Below are positions 1 through 7,417 of a DNA stretch of 63,410 nt, piece by piece. Made by a program: the position numbers and the translations under genes. Under the pieces are notes generated by a model. It was not told where the DNA came from. It worked only from the letters and a program-made list of their open reading frames with translations, and did not search any database. The first letter of the stretch is position 1; every line of letters begins with the position of its first letter. Source of the stretch: an uncultured Microcaldota archaeon (lineage in GTDB: Archaea; Micrarchaeota; Micrarchaeia; Micrarchaeales; Micrarchaeaceae); contig CAISDH010000031.1 in NCBI GenBank assembly GCA_903884115.1, forward strand, positions 1-63,410, read 5' to 3'.

Positions 1-170
1 CAGTGCAGGGCGCAAATGCGACGACCGCAGGATCAAACACGGCGACGCTTACCGGAGTGCTCAATTCTATCAGCTCAAATCATGTTGCGCTTGCAGTGGT
101 TGTAGTTGTGATAATAGCAATATGCGTCGGTGCATACTACTACCTAAGAGTCATGAAGAAAAAATCATAG
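1..170 (+). CDS. C-terminal end of a membrane-anchored protein (partial)
   Basis: An open frame runs in from the left edge (codons in phase with position 3) and stops at TAG 168-170. The visible 55 residues are a Thr/Ala/Ser/Asn-rich stretch followed by one hydrophobic helix (HVALAVVVVVIIAICVGAYY) and a short basic tail ending MKKKS. This is the usual C-terminal anchor of an archaeal surface protein, with the bulk outside and the Lys-rich end inside. The rest of the gene lies outside the window, so no function can be given. The next gene starts 8 nt downstream, suggesting co-transcription. Confidence 0.7.
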   Translation, partial: VQGANATTAGSNTATLTGVLNSISSNHVALAVVVVVIIAICVGAYYYLRVMKKKS

Positions 171-178
171 TGATAAAC

Positions 179-466
179 ATGGCAATAAAAGCAGGACACG
201 GAATAGGGCTTCTCTTAACTGTACTCCTGATGGCGTTGATACTCCTCTATATACTGCCTCGTGCCGGCGGCTTAATGTACTCTCTCTTGGCCAACACCGT
301 TGTAGGGTTTATTGTGATATTCCTGGTAAATGCCCTTTTTGGCCTTGGTATAAAGTATGATCTGCTCGTGCTCGTTTTTGTTGCGGTGTTCGGACTGCTC
401 GCGGTAGCCGTTCTAATAATACTGAACCTACTTGGCGTCAATTGGGTGTCAGAAAGTAAAAAGTAA
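179..466 (+). CDS. BofA-like small membrane protein (95 aa)
   Basis: This is an almost entirely hydrophobic protein with about three membrane segments. The second half (NTVVGFIVIFLVNALFGLG, then a hydrophobic helix ending in NLLG) matches the layout of the pro-sigmaK-processing inhibitor BofA family (PF07441). Archaea have no sigmaK, so the archaeal role is unknown. I chose ATG 179 because upstream in-frame ATG 122 would overlap the previous gene by 49 nt and add an unlikely hydrophilic leader. It lies 8 nt after the previous stop. A second family member follows at 716. The family match is by eye. Confidence 0.7.
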   Translation: MAIKAGHGIGLLLTVLLMALILLYILPRAGGLMYSLLANTVVGFIVIFLVNALFGLGIKYDLLVLVFVAVFGLLAVAVLIILNLLGVNWVSESKK

Positions 467-495
467 ATGAGTCGTCATAATTAAGAGTGAATAAA

Positions 496-630
496 ATGGC
501 AAAAACAAGCAGGGGAGGGAGAATGGAAGCCGCTAAAAAGCGCGCGGCAAAATACGGGAAAGGCCGCAAAAACAAGCATCCTCGCATGGTCAAAAACAGA
601 CCCGCAGGAAAAAGAATAATGAAAACTTAG
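496..630 (+). CDS. Small very basic protein (44 aa), unknown
   Basis: ATG 496 to TAG 628-630 encodes 44 residues, of which over a third are Lys or Arg (starts MAKTSRGGRMEAAKKRAAKY, ends RPAGKRIMKT). There is no hydrophobic segment. The composition resembles small ribosomal or nucleic-acid-binding proteins, but I see no specific family signature. A purine-rich stretch lies just upstream (AAGAGTGA, 483-490). It sits between two BofA-like genes on the same strand. The alternative is a non-coding gap, but the composition and the clean start and stop favour a real small gene. Confidence 0.5.
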   Translation: MAKTSRGGRMEAAKKRAAKYGKGRKNKHPRMVKNRPAGKRIMKT

Positions 631-715
631 TACATCCGTGACGTTGGTTGCGGTAAAGGTAAGGCTTACCACAAACTGAATCTGCTGGGTGTGCCGGAGA
701 GTAAGTGATGATATA

Positions 716-1003
716 ATGATGCCCGTGCTAGCTATAACTCTAGGTCCTGTTGCATCGGAGCTAGTGGTTATAGCCGCAATTCTGGTGGTGCTGTTTATCA
801 TTTTAAAATTCGGGAATCTGTTGATCGGGCTTATACTGAACAGCATACTGGGCCTAATCGCCATATATGCGGTAAATACTCTCTTCAACTTAGGAATAAT
901 ATACAACCTGCTTACTCTGATCGTGGTTGCAGTATTCGGACTGCCGGCTGTAGCGGTCATAATACTTCTTAAATTGATAGGAATCGCAATACCGGCACTA
1001 TGA
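716..1003 (+). CDS. BofA-like small membrane protein (95 aa), second copy
   Basis: This is a paralogue of the gene at 179-466, with a more canonical core: a long hydrophobic helix, then NSILGLIAIYAVNTLFNLG, then a helix with VFGLPAVAVIILLKLIG. The spacing of the conserved Gly/Pro segment is that of PF07441 (BofA). ATG 716 is immediately followed by ATG 719, and either may be used. A frame extension back to 689 adds only a polar leader. It probably forms a transcription unit with the SIMPL gene at 1046. The function in archaea is unknown. Confidence 0.7.
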   Translation: MMPVLAITLGPVASELVVIAAILVVLFIILKFGNLLIGLILNSILGLIAIYAVNTLFNLGIIYNLLTLIVVAVFGLPAVAVIILLKLIGIAIPAL

Positions 1004-1045
1004 TATATGCTTATAACTCGATTGTTATAGGAATGCGCGATATAA

Positions 1046-1837
1046 ATGGCAAAAACAAAAGCCGATGCAAAACCATCAATGCATATAACGCTCGCAATAG
1101 TTTCACTGGCCCTTGCCTTTGTATTTCTCGGATTTGTAATACTGTATTCTCAGCAGCAACGCCTTTCTTATGTAACCATATCCGCTAGCGGAACAGCCTC
1201 CGCAGCCGCAAATGAGGCTTTAGTGTACATCTCACTAAATGGTACAGGAAATACGACGGCCTCGGCAACCGCCAACCTGAGCCGGACTCTGCAAGAGTTT
1301 AATACCACCATACTGCCTTTAATCAATAGAAATCTTACATTAATTCAGACCACCTATTACGGTGTCAATAGGCCTTATCAAACAGGGTGCTATCCCGTAC
1401 CAGTAGGAACCGGAACAGCAAGCCCGGACTACTGCATCCAGTCTAACGTTATAGGCTTTAATGGATATGTCGCAACCGAAGATATAACGGTCACCTTGCC
1501 AAACAGCAATAACGTAAGTGCGGCAATAAACGCCTTGTCTAAAATACCCGACCTAACATTCCAGAGCATTCAGGCGACGCTCTCTGATACGGAAACCGCG
1601 ACGCTTAATCGGCAAGCACTATCCCTTGCTATAGCAAATGCAACTGCGCAGGCAAGAATTCTGGCAGGGAATGACACGCAACTTAAAATCGAAAATATTA
1701 CGGTGCAGAATCAGTACATCTATCCGTATCTGTATGCTGTCGGTAGCTCCTCAGCCGGTACAAACAGCAGCTCTACGTTCTATCCCGGCCAGTTAAAGAT
1801 ATCAAAAAGCGTCACCGTTGTCTTCTCCAAGAGCTGA
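1046..1837 (+). CDS. SIMPL (DUF541) domain membrane-anchored protein
   Basis: This 263-aa protein has a basic N-terminus and a signal anchor at about residues 12-34, followed by an extracytoplasmic SIMPL/DUF541 domain (PF04402). The typical opening strand VTISASGTASAAANEALVYI and the late segment with LSLAIANATAQARILA match how this family begins and closes. The domain forms oligomeric rings in bacterial homologues, but the molecular role is poorly defined. It has many Asn-X-Ser/Thr sequons, consistent with N-glycosylation. It follows the second BofA-like gene by 42 nt. Confidence 0.8.
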   Translation: MAKTKADAKPSMHITLAIVSLALAFVFLGFVILYSQQQRLSYVTISASGTASAAANEALVYISLNGTGNTTASATANLSRTLQEFNTTILPLINRNLTLIQTTYYGVNRPYQTGCYPVPVGTGTASPDYCIQSNVIGFNGYVATEDITVTLPNSNNVSAAINALSKIPDLTFQSIQATLSDTETATLNRQALSLAIANATAQARILAGNDTQLKIENITVQNQYIYPYLYAVGSSSAGTNSSSTFYPGQLKISKSVTVVFSKS

Positions 1838-1911
1838 GTAACCAAACTGCATCAGTCACGGCTCCCACGGCCAAGCGCTCCCTAACAAGCTAAATCCGCA
1901 AGGACCATGAG

Positions 1912-1945
1912 CTCCCTTTTTTTAGCTTTCTTTTCTCTTTCTTAA
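1912..1945 (+). terminator. T-rich transcription termination region
   Basis: After the SIMPL gene there are clustered T-runs (CCCTTTTTTTAGC, then TTTCTTTTCTCTTTC) before the next promoter. Archaeal RNA polymerase terminates at oligo-T tracts without needing a hairpin, so this is a plausible terminator between 1837 and the promoter of the Yip1 gene. It is assigned by composition only. Confidence 0.45.
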
Positions 1946-2005
1946 AAATTTAAGGCTGGGGGAGCATTTTTAAAGCTATGCTTCCATAGGCTTGTAAGTG
2001 ATTTG

Positions 2006-2599
2006 ATGACCGTCATCATAAGTGACTTTAAGCACGCCATAAATGTAATGGTGCATCCAGACAAAGAGACAAAGAGTTATACCTGGAAAACCGGGAGAGG
2101 CGCCATTGGCAGATATTACAAAGTAATGCTTATTCCTATGATCTTACAGATAATCTTCGCGCTTATTCTTGGGAATTTCGTAGGAGGAATTTTCCGGTCC
2201 GTCCTTGGAACGATGGTCGGCAGTACATTTACCACTATCACTGCGTATACTGCATATGTTGCCGGATTTATACTGGTGACTTATATCATACTCATTCCAC
2301 TCGGGCTTGTGATTGCGGCTGGAATCATGCACCTGATTGGCAGAGGGCTTAAGCTATTCAAAAATAAGTCTTACGACGCAACCTTGGGCGCAATGGTCTA
2401 TGGTATCATGCCTGCAATAGTCTTGTCGTGGATTCCATACATTAGCTTGCTTGGGTGTCTCTGGAGCATAGCGGTCATGGTGATTGCAATATCAAACCTG
2501 CAAAAGATAAGCAGGGCAGCGGCATTCGGAGTCTGGCTGCTCACAGCCGTAGTTGGAGCGATACTCCTTCTGCTAGTGTTTGGCGCAACGGCACTATAG
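2006..2599 (+). CDS. Yip1-family polytopic membrane protein
   Basis: This 197-aa protein has a short soluble N-terminus (with HPDKETKSYTW) followed by about five hydrophobic segments. The overall layout, including a polar patch near GRGLKLFKNKSYDATLGAMVY, is that of archaeal Yip1-domain proteins (PF04893). Eukaryotic Yip1 works in membrane traffic, but the archaeal role is unknown. ATG 2006 is used; an adjacent in-frame TTG is at 2003. A TATA-like TTTTAAAG at 1967-1974 fits a short-leader transcript. The family call is moderate. Confidence 0.7.
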   Translation: MTVIISDFKHAINVMVHPDKETKSYTWKTGRGAIGRYYKVMLIPMILQIIFALILGNFVGGIFRSVLGTMVGSTFTTITAYTAYVAGFILVTYIILIPLGLVIAAGIMHLIGRGLKLFKNKSYDATLGAMVYGIMPAIVLSWIPYISLLGCLWSIAVMVIAISNLQKISRAAAFGVWLLTAVVGAILLLLVFGATAL

Positions 2600-2688
2600 A
2601 CCATATCTGCCTTGTAAATAGATTAAGGGCTCGTTTCTTTATTTGGGCCCAAAAGAACTTTTGTCTATTAAAGGAAGTATATGCGAGT

Positions 2689-2722
2689 CTGAAACAGACC
2701 TGATACTGAAACAGACCTGATA
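2689..2722. repeat. 17-bp perfect tandem direct repeat (2 copies)
   Basis: The unit CTGAAACAGACCTGATA occurs twice head to tail at 2689-2705 and 2706-2722. It ends 6 nt before the tRNA-derived sequence at 2729. Short repeats beside an attachment site can be recombinase arm-binding sites, but here they may be simple slippage. Confidence 0.85.
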
Positions 2723-2728
2723 AGATAA

Positions 2729-2744
2729 AAATGGGCCTTAGCCG
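2729..2744. other. att-like copy of the tRNA-His 3' end (distal site)
   Basis: AAATGGGCCTTAGCCG at 2729-2744 is identical to 4365-4380, which covers the 3' acceptor strand, the first bases of the T stem and 5 nt of flank of the tRNA-His gene. The copy is in the same orientation. Such duplication of a tRNA 3' end is what tyrosine-recombinase integration produces. The bounded segment is about 1.64 kb. No integrase gene is present inside, so any mobility would have to be lost or provided in trans. Confidence 0.55.
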
Positions 2745-2997
2745 TGGCTGTGGGCTATTGGCCCGACGCCTTAACACTGTAATAGACTCGGCTTGCGCAT
2801 ACGAATATAGAAGTTCATTTCCCTTGTTGAATCATGAAGTTCAATGGGGCACGAGTAAAGTCAGGCAATGTGTTTTCCTGAAGTAGTAAAGGCGTCATAT
2901 TCTAGTTAGGCTGTCTATTCGTATTGGACACCTCTAGTATCTGGCTATCCTATGCCGAAAGGTTTAAAAGTATTGCTAGAAATATATCCTGGATTGT

Positions 2998-4119
2998 ATG
3001 TGGTATAAGAAGCTATTTGGATTGGTCATATTAGGTCTTTTCCTGGTACAAGTGGTCAGTGCTGCAGGTCCGGCACCTGTGAATCTTGGATCAGCAGGCA
3101 GTTTTGCGATTCTATCAAAATCAGGTATTTCAACCACCGGAACCACCTCAATCGTTGGAAATATCGGAGTGAGTCCTGCTGCTGCAACTTACATCACCGG
3201 ATTTGGGTTAACAATGGATTCATCAAATCAGTTTGCGACATCATCTTTAGTAACGGGCAAGGCATATGCGGCTGATTATACGCCTCCAACTCCAACTACG
3301 ATGACAACGGCCGTAAGCGACATGCAAACGGCGTACACCGACGCGGCAGGGAGGACAAACCCTACCGCTACCGAACTTGGAGCTGGAAATATTGGCGGGA
3401 TGACGCTCGCTCCAGGTCTTTATAAGTGGTCGACAGGACTTACAATACCAACTAGTGTCACTCTCAATTGTCAGGGCAATTCGAGTTCCGTCTTCATCTT
3501 CCAGATAGCACAGACTCTCAATTTGGGCAATGGTGCCGCTATTACTCTGAGCGGTGGTTGCCAACCTCAAAACATCTTCTGGCAGGTAGCCGGACAAGCG
3601 AGCCTTGGAACAACCTCTAACTTCGAAGGGATTATATTGTCGCAAACCGCGATTGTGGTGAACACCGGGGCAACAGTGAATGGCAGATTGATGGCACAGA
3701 CTGCAGTTACCTTAGATGCAGATACCGTAACAATGCCAACAGGATCGGCAACAACCCCTACACCAACTCCAACACCTTCAACAACAAACACAATCACAAC
3801 CGTCACCACCACAGTGCCTGCAACAACAAACACCCCAACAGGACCAACAGCACCTACAACTACGATCACACCTACAACAAGCGGAAGCGTAATAACCTCG
3901 GCAGGATCAACAGCACCTACAACAAACGGAAGCGTATCGGCAATACTGCCTGCGGCCACAGGGGGTAGCAAACCTTTATTCACATGGCAGGGAAGTGGAT
4001 ACTACGAGATACCATCAGGAGGATCAGAAATACCGGCGACTGGCATGGCCCCTGGCGTTGTATACTTGATCACAAACCCAGCGTTCATTAGTAACGTGAA
4101 TTCGTGGCTCAGGTCATAA
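2998..4119 (+). CDS. Secreted DUF3494 (ice-binding-like) protein with Thr/Pro stalk
   Basis: This 373-aa protein has a signal peptide at about 1-22 (ends VQVVSA) followed by a DUF3494 domain at about 25-245. The family hallmarks are visible: an opening VNLGSAGSFAILSKSG, a segment GLYKWSTGLTIP, and a final block FEGIILSQTAIVVNTGATVN with NGRLMAQTAVTLDADTV. The fold is a beta-solenoid used by ice-binding proteins and by many adhesins, so ice binding cannot be assumed. Residues about 250-320 are a Thr/Pro-rich stalk, then comes a short C-terminal domain of unknown type. A TATA-like box at 2963-2970 predicts a near-leaderless mRNA. The gene lies alone between the duplicated tRNA-His ends, suggesting acquisition. 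Confidence 0.85.
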   Translation: MWYKKLFGLVILGLFLVQVVSAAGPAPVNLGSAGSFAILSKSGISTTGTTSIVGNIGVSPAAATYITGFGLTMDSSNQFATSSLVTGKAYAADYTPPTPTTMTTAVSDMQTAYTDAAGRTNPTATELGAGNIGGMTLAPGLYKWSTGLTIPTSVTLNCQGNSSSVFIFQIAQTLNLGNGAAITLSGGCQPQNIFWQVAGQASLGTTSNFEGIILSQTAIVVNTGATVNGRLMAQTAVTLDADTVTMPTGSATTPTPTPTPSTTNTITTVTTTVPATTNTPTGPTAPTTTITPTTSGSVITSAGSTAPTTNGSVSAILPAATGGSKPLFTWQGSGYYEIPSGGSEIPATGMAPGVVYLITNPAFISNVNSWLRS

Positions 4120-4142
4120 TGGCGCCTACAGAAACAGTCAGG

Positions 4143-4205
4143 CATGATGGCCAGTCAGCCCAGTCAGGGTCAGCCTTATCAAATTGTGCCAAATAGGCCA
4201 TCATG
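4143..4205. repeat. 10-bp inverted repeat enclosing CAGTCAG repeats
   Basis: CATGATGGCC (4143-4152) and GGCCATCATG (4196-4205) are perfectly complementary across a 43-nt loop that itself contains CAGTCAG, CAGTCAG and GGTCAG motifs. It starts 24 nt after the DUF3494 stop, so it could form a stem in that transcript's 3' end or be a recombination or protein-binding site within the bounded segment. Confidence 0.6.
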
Positions 4206-4309
4206 TCTTCCACATTGGTGCGCCTCCAATTCCCTGATTGTGACTAGGACTATTCAGCTCGACGTAAAAGTTATTACATTAAACTGAAAATGAAGGGAGT
4301 CGGACCTCT

Positions 4310-4351
4310 GACGACAAGAACCGTCTGACAAGTTCTCTATCGACGACAAGA
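4310..4351. repeat. 10-bp direct repeat beside the tRNA-His att site
   Basis: GACGACAAGA occurs at 4310-4319 and 4342-4351, 32 nt apart and ending 13 nt before the tRNA-proximal copy of the 16-bp sequence at 4365. It mirrors the presence of a direct repeat near the distal copy. Significance is unproven. Confidence 0.6.
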
Positions 4352-4369
4352 TCTGGTAAATCAGAAATG

Positions 4370-4442
4370 GGCCTTAGCCGGGAATCGGACCCGGTCTGAA
4401 GGATCCACAGTCCTCCGTGCTAGCCGGTACACCACTAAGGCC
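4370..4442 (-). tRNA. tRNA-His (GTG anticodon)
   Basis: On the minus strand the sequence folds as a full cloverleaf: acceptor GCCTTAG/CTAAGGC, T8, D arm, anticodon stem GAGGA/TCCTT with loop CTGTGGA (anticodon GTG), and T arm CCGGG-TCCGATT-CCCGG. A G at -1 (4442) is encoded opposite C73 (4370), the identity element of tRNA-His. The 3' CCA is not encoded in full. No intron is seen. The 3' end is duplicated at 2729-2744. Confidence 0.93.
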
Positions 4443-4467
4443 ATGCTCATATATCTCTACGCAACTT

Positions 4468-4788
4468 TTAAGCATTAAGCCTCACCACCACATACGCGCG
4501 CGGCAGGGTCATTGTGCTTATTGCCATGGTGTTGTTCATGATTTTTATCGCAATTCCGTCGGTCTTGGCGCTAAGATAGAGTGCATTAAGCCATGCACCG
4601 TAATGGCTAGCATTGCCAGGCATCGTCGCGTTCACCATTTCCTCGAACGATCCGACGTTCTGCTTGTTGGCGTAGAGTGCGAACTGGCCTGAAAACAGGT
4701 TAAGGACAGACGACTGGTACAGCATGCTGGATATTAGCAGTGCGGACAGCACAGCCACGGCGCCTACTAACATACCGTAAAAGCCCAT
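4468..4788 (-). CDS. Last gene of pilus operon: membrane-anchored pilin-like protein (106 aa)
   Basis: The N-terminus is hydrophobic (MGFYGMLVGAVAVLSALLIS) and is followed by a small exported domain rich in Asn/Ala. It lacks the Gln-x-Ser-x-Glu class III motif of its neighbours, so it could be a minor pseudopilin-like subunit or simply an anchored accessory protein. Its ATG directly follows the TGA of the upstream gene, giving strong evidence of translational coupling. No family was recognised. Confidence 0.6.
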   Translation of the reverse strand: MGFYGMLVGAVAVLSALLISSMLYQSSVLNLFSGQFALYANKQNVGSFEEMVNATMPGNASHYGAWLNALYLSAKTDGIAIKIMNNTMAISTMTLPRAYVVVRLNA

Positions 4789-5178
4789 TCAATCACACAC
4801 GTAGAGGCACAGTACATCGTATGTGCCGTTTCTTTGTATTGGATAGCATCTCTCCTGGTCCTTTGTGCAGTAATGCTCCGAGCCGCTTTCCGTCGTCACG
4901 CCGGCATCCGTCAACTGCGCATACTTCAGCGAGTACGCTATGCTCAGATTTTCCACAACCCCGAGCTCGCACTCCCGGTCTGCGGCAATGAAGCAAGCCT
5001 TTATAGTGCTGTTGCGATACAGCATGTTTCCGAAGTCGTAGAGAGCGTTGCCGATATTGAAGTCGTAGCTGCGCTGCGTGGTTGGAGACGCATACAGCAG
5101 GTTCACTGCAAAGCTGCCTAGGGAAGCCAGTATGGTCAACGAGAGCAGAACCTCAAGCAGTGCGGCCTGTGCCTTCAT
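4789..5178 (-). CDS. Class III-type pilin-like protein (129 aa)
   Basis: It starts MKAQAALLEVLLSLTILASL: a short basic leader, Gln, then a hydrophobic helix with an early Glu, as in archaeal class III (DUF361-like) prepilins cleaved before the Gln. The mature part has four or more Cys residues (ACF, DREC, HYCTKDQERC, CLYVC), which suggests disulfides. The start follows a GTGAT Shine-Dalgarno-like sequence, with only 4 nt between it and the preceding stop. It is probably a minor pilin or tip subunit. Confidence 0.65.
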   Translation of the reverse strand: MKAQAALLEVLLSLTILASLGSFAVNLLYASPTTQRSYDFNIGNALYDFGNMLYRNSTIKACFIAADRECELGVVENLSIAYSLKYAQLTDAGVTTESGSEHYCTKDQERCYPIQRNGTYDVLCLYVCD

Positions 5179-5182
5179 ATCA

Positions 5183-6493
5183 TCACGTGACGTTTATCGT
5201 CGAGCCCTGCACGGACAGCAGCTGGTGGGCTATGCCGCTCAGGTTAAGCCGTGCATCTATGCTGTAATAGAGCGGAGAAAAGGGCGCGCACGCGTAGTAC
5301 CATTCGGAACCCTGCACTACTATTTCACAGCTGTCTGTGCTGGCTGCAGGTGACGATGCGATAAATGTCGAGGCGGCAGAGTTGAGCGCGCCCATGGCCT
5401 CGCCTATGGCGCCCACATTGCCGTTGGTGTTGTTGTAATATGTCATTATGGATTCAAAGTTGTTCAGGGGCTGCTGGTATGCGTTGTAATCGCCAACATT
5501 CACCTGCCATCTGCTTCTGGTGGTATTCAGCACCATGTAGTTGCTGTATCCCTGCGCGGCCGTTCCGCTTACGCCCTCTATGCTGGCGTTGCCATCGCTC
5601 TTTCCGCCGGGTCCTAACACAGGGAACGTCGTGGCGATGCTGTTGATATCGGAGCGAAGCACAGTGCTCCTGTTGGACAGCGAGATCGTGATGCTGTAGG
5701 CATAGGACTGCCTGCTCTGCACCTGCCTCACTGACGTGTTTGTGGGCGTCAGTGCAACACAGTAGGTTATCGGCAATCCGCCGTCGTTCCAATAGCAGTC
5801 GGAGTTGTGCTGGAAGAAATACCAGCTCGCATAGCCGCATTGGTCCTGTATGGAGAGCTGCTGGAACCAAACGTTGACATAGCTGCAGTGGCTCCACATG
5901 CTTACCGTGTACACCGGTATGGCATTCGAAATGCCGTACAGCACAGATTCATTGTGCCTGTCTATGCTTGCCGAAAGCTCGATGTTTGTTGGTGCTGTGA
6001 GGTTCGAGCCCGGGGGGACTGCAAAGCTCTCCACGGTCAGGTTCCTGGTAAGGGTGCCGTTGCCGTATGCAATGTCCGCGCTCATGTTCACGTTCAAAGG
6101 TCCCTGCGCTGTGGGTACCACTGAAAAAGGCAGTATGTCCATGCCGGAAGCGCTGATGTTGTAATAAGCACTAGGTGCAACTCCGTATTGCTGTGAGCCT
6201 GCCGCCTTCAGGCTCAGAAGCGTCGTTCCTTCCGGCAACGCAACGACCACCTGCAGCGAGTTGCTCCTGTTGACATACGATACGTTCGCCATGCTGGCAT
6301 AGATGAACAGTTCGTTGCCTGTGCTGGACGGCGTGCTGGCAAGCACAGCGGCGTTCGCGCTCTTATTGAGCAGGCTGAGGTATGCCGCGTGCTGCTGGTG
6401 AAGGAGGCCTGCGTATGTGCTGATCGCAAACGATCCGAACGCCGCGATCGCGCTGAGCAGTATTATAAACTCAAGAGTTGCTTGGGCTTTCAT
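5183..6493 (-). CDS. Large class III pilin-like surface protein (436 aa)
   Basis: The N-terminal MKAQATLEFIILLSAIAAFG is an excellent class III prepilin signal (Q-x-x-x-E-F then a hydrophobic helix). Behind it is a large, Ser/Thr/Asn-rich exported region of about 400 residues with many N-glycosylation sequons and several Cys pairs. This is far longer than a structural pilin, so a pilus-associated adhesin or tip protein is the better reading. It overlaps the preceding gene by 23 nt, fixing it inside the pilus operon. The ectodomain fold was not recognised. Confidence 0.7.
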   Translation of the reverse strand: MKAQATLEFIILLSAIAAFGSFAISTYAGLLHQQHAAYLSLLNKSANAAVLASTPSSTGNELFIYASMANVSYVNRSNSLQVVVALPEGTTLLSLKAAGSQQYGVAPSAYYNISASGMDILPFSVVPTAQGPLNVNMSADIAYGNGTLTRNLTVESFAVPPGSNLTAPTNIELSASIDRHNESVLYGISNAIPVYTVSMWSHCSYVNVWFQQLSIQDQCGYASWYFFQHNSDCYWNDGGLPITYCVALTPTNTSVRQVQSRQSYAYSITISLSNRSTVLRSDINSIATTFPVLGPGGKSDGNASIEGVSGTAAQGYSNYMVLNTTRSRWQVNVGDYNAYQQPLNNFESIMTYYNNTNGNVGAIGEAMGALNSAASTFIASSPAASTDSCEIVVQGSEWYYACAPFSPLYYSIDARLNLSGIAHQLLSVQGSTINVT

Positions 6494-6824
6494 CTCGATA
6501 CACCTTGATGTAATAGGTCCTGCCGCTTATCACAAGGATCCTTGAGGCTAGCGGGCTGCCTGCGCCCACGGCGCTTGCATTTGAATACAGCACATACTCG
6601 TCGCCGAACAAGGCGCGCAGGGCGTCCTGCGCCTGGCTTAACGTGAGGTTGGCTGCTGCAAAAGAAGCGTCGGCGCCCTGCAGTTTTGAGTTTGCAGAAA
6701 GCGACGCCGAATATGCGCCAGCTGCGCCCAGCGTGACGTTCTGGTTGCACAGCAGCTGCACCACAAACACTGGAAGCATCAGCGAGAACGCCGCTATGCC
6801 CACAATAGCGTCCAGCTCTATCAT
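6471..6824 (-). CDS. Pilus-operon membrane protein (117 aa)
   Basis: A hydrophobic N-terminal helix (IVGIAAFSLMLPVFVVQLL) is followed by a roughly 85-residue exported domain ending TYYIKVYRDESPSNS. The start is ATG 6824 (an in-frame GTG lies at 6827), directly at the TGA of the upstream gene. It resembles TadE/TadF-type pseudopilins in size and layout but without their motif, so I call it only pilin-like. It overlaps the next gene, so expression is coupled. Confidence 0.6.
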   Translation of the reverse strand: MIELDAIVGIAAFSLMLPVFVVQLLCNQNVTLGAAGAYSASLSANSKLQGADASFAAANLTLSQAQDALRALFGDEYVLYSNASAVGAGSPLASRILVISGRTYYIKVYRDESPSNS

Positions 6825-7015
6825 CACATCACTGGCATGCGCGCCTGGATATGCCCGTGCGCGCTAAGTGCGCTTGCGTTGTACATCCTGTCCATTGCCG
6901 CCCCTGAGCTCTGGTAATACCCGTACATGCCTGCGAACACGAGCAGTACGAAGACAACGAAAGATATCTCCAATGCAAGCGCAAAGAGGCTCTCTATGAG
7001 CAGCTGCGCCTTCAT
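6824..7015 (-). CDS. Very small class III pilin-like protein (63 aa)
   Basis: It begins MKAQLLIESLFALALEISFV, with the Q-x-x-x-E pattern of class III prepilins and one hydrophobic helix, then only about 35 exported residues. The ATG overlaps the previous gene's TGA (ATGA), which decides the start; an upstream in-frame ATG at 7096 would lie inside the neighbour. It could be a TadE-like minor pilin. Confidence 0.6.
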   Translation of the reverse strand: MKAQLLIESLFALALEISFVVFVLLVFAGMYGYYQSSGAAMDRMYNASALSAHGHIQARMPVM

Positions 7016-7389
7016 CCGCCTGCACCCCCCAGGGCGTACGTGCCGTTTTGAAGCCTGGAAAGTTCCAGGTGCTCCATGCCCCCTTGCCTGCCGCATGCTG
7101 ACTGCAGCACTGTCAGGTTGCCGTCGATGCTGAACCCGACTGCGCCTGCATCTGCCTCATTGCCGTTGAGCGTGCCGTTGCAGAGCCCTGCAGGCACGAC
7201 TGCGTAGAAGGCGCTGCTCTCGTACGCCATGTTCGCGTTTATCAGCGCTATAAGCTCTTCCGTGTACGCCCTGCTGGTGCGCGCCCCCTGGCTGCTCTGC
7301 ACGTAGAGAAATATGGATATCGCCGACACTGTCGAAGCTGCGACAAGCGCGGTATAGAGCATGAACTCCAACGAAAGCTGCGCCCTCAC
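7012..7389 (-). CDS. Class III pilin-like protein (125 aa)
   Basis: The GTG start (7389) gives MRAQLSLEFMLYTALVAAS, matching the canonical Gln-x-Ser-x-Glu-Phe class III prepilin motif exactly. One helix is followed by a globular part of about 90 residues with two Cys residues. GGTG lies just upstream as a Shine-Dalgarno-like site. It is translationally coupled to the next gene. Likely a pilin subunit processed by a dedicated prepilin peptidase that is not in this window. Confidence 0.7.
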   Translation of the reverse strand: MRAQLSLEFMLYTALVAASTVSAISIFLYVQSSQGARTSRAYTEELIALINANMAYESSAFYAVVPAGLCNGTLNGNEADAGAVGFSIDGNLTVLQSACGRQGGMEHLELSRLQNGTYALGGAGG

Positions 7390-7417
7390 GAATGCACCTG
7401 CAATCTGCGCCAGGCCA

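Larger units (their letters stand above)
2600..2997. other. Intergenic region, no gene; holds a tandem repeat, an att-like copy and a promoter
   Basis: I see no convincing reading frame in these 398 nt. They hold a 17-bp perfect tandem duplication at 2689-2722, a 16-bp copy of the tRNA-His 3' end at 2729-2744, and at 2963-2970 a TATA-like TTTAAAAG about 30 nt before the start of the DUF3494 gene. The remainder has no features I recognise. Confidence 0.6.

Noticed and set aside
3720-3960. Repeated ACA/CCA triplets looking like a microsatellite or CRISPR-like repeat
   Set aside because: They encode the Thr/Pro-rich stalk in frame; there are no unique equal-length spacers or constant repeats. 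No CRISPR array was found in the window.
3567-3983. A 138-codon minus-strand frame with Val/Gly-rich repeats in the DUF3494 gene
   Set aside because: It is the complement of the Thr/Pro/Ala-rich stalk; repetitive codons leave long open frames by chance.
4339-4362. Possible second tRNA fragment next to tRNA-His
   Set aside because: No cloverleaf can be formed; only the short direct repeat GACGACAAGA is real.
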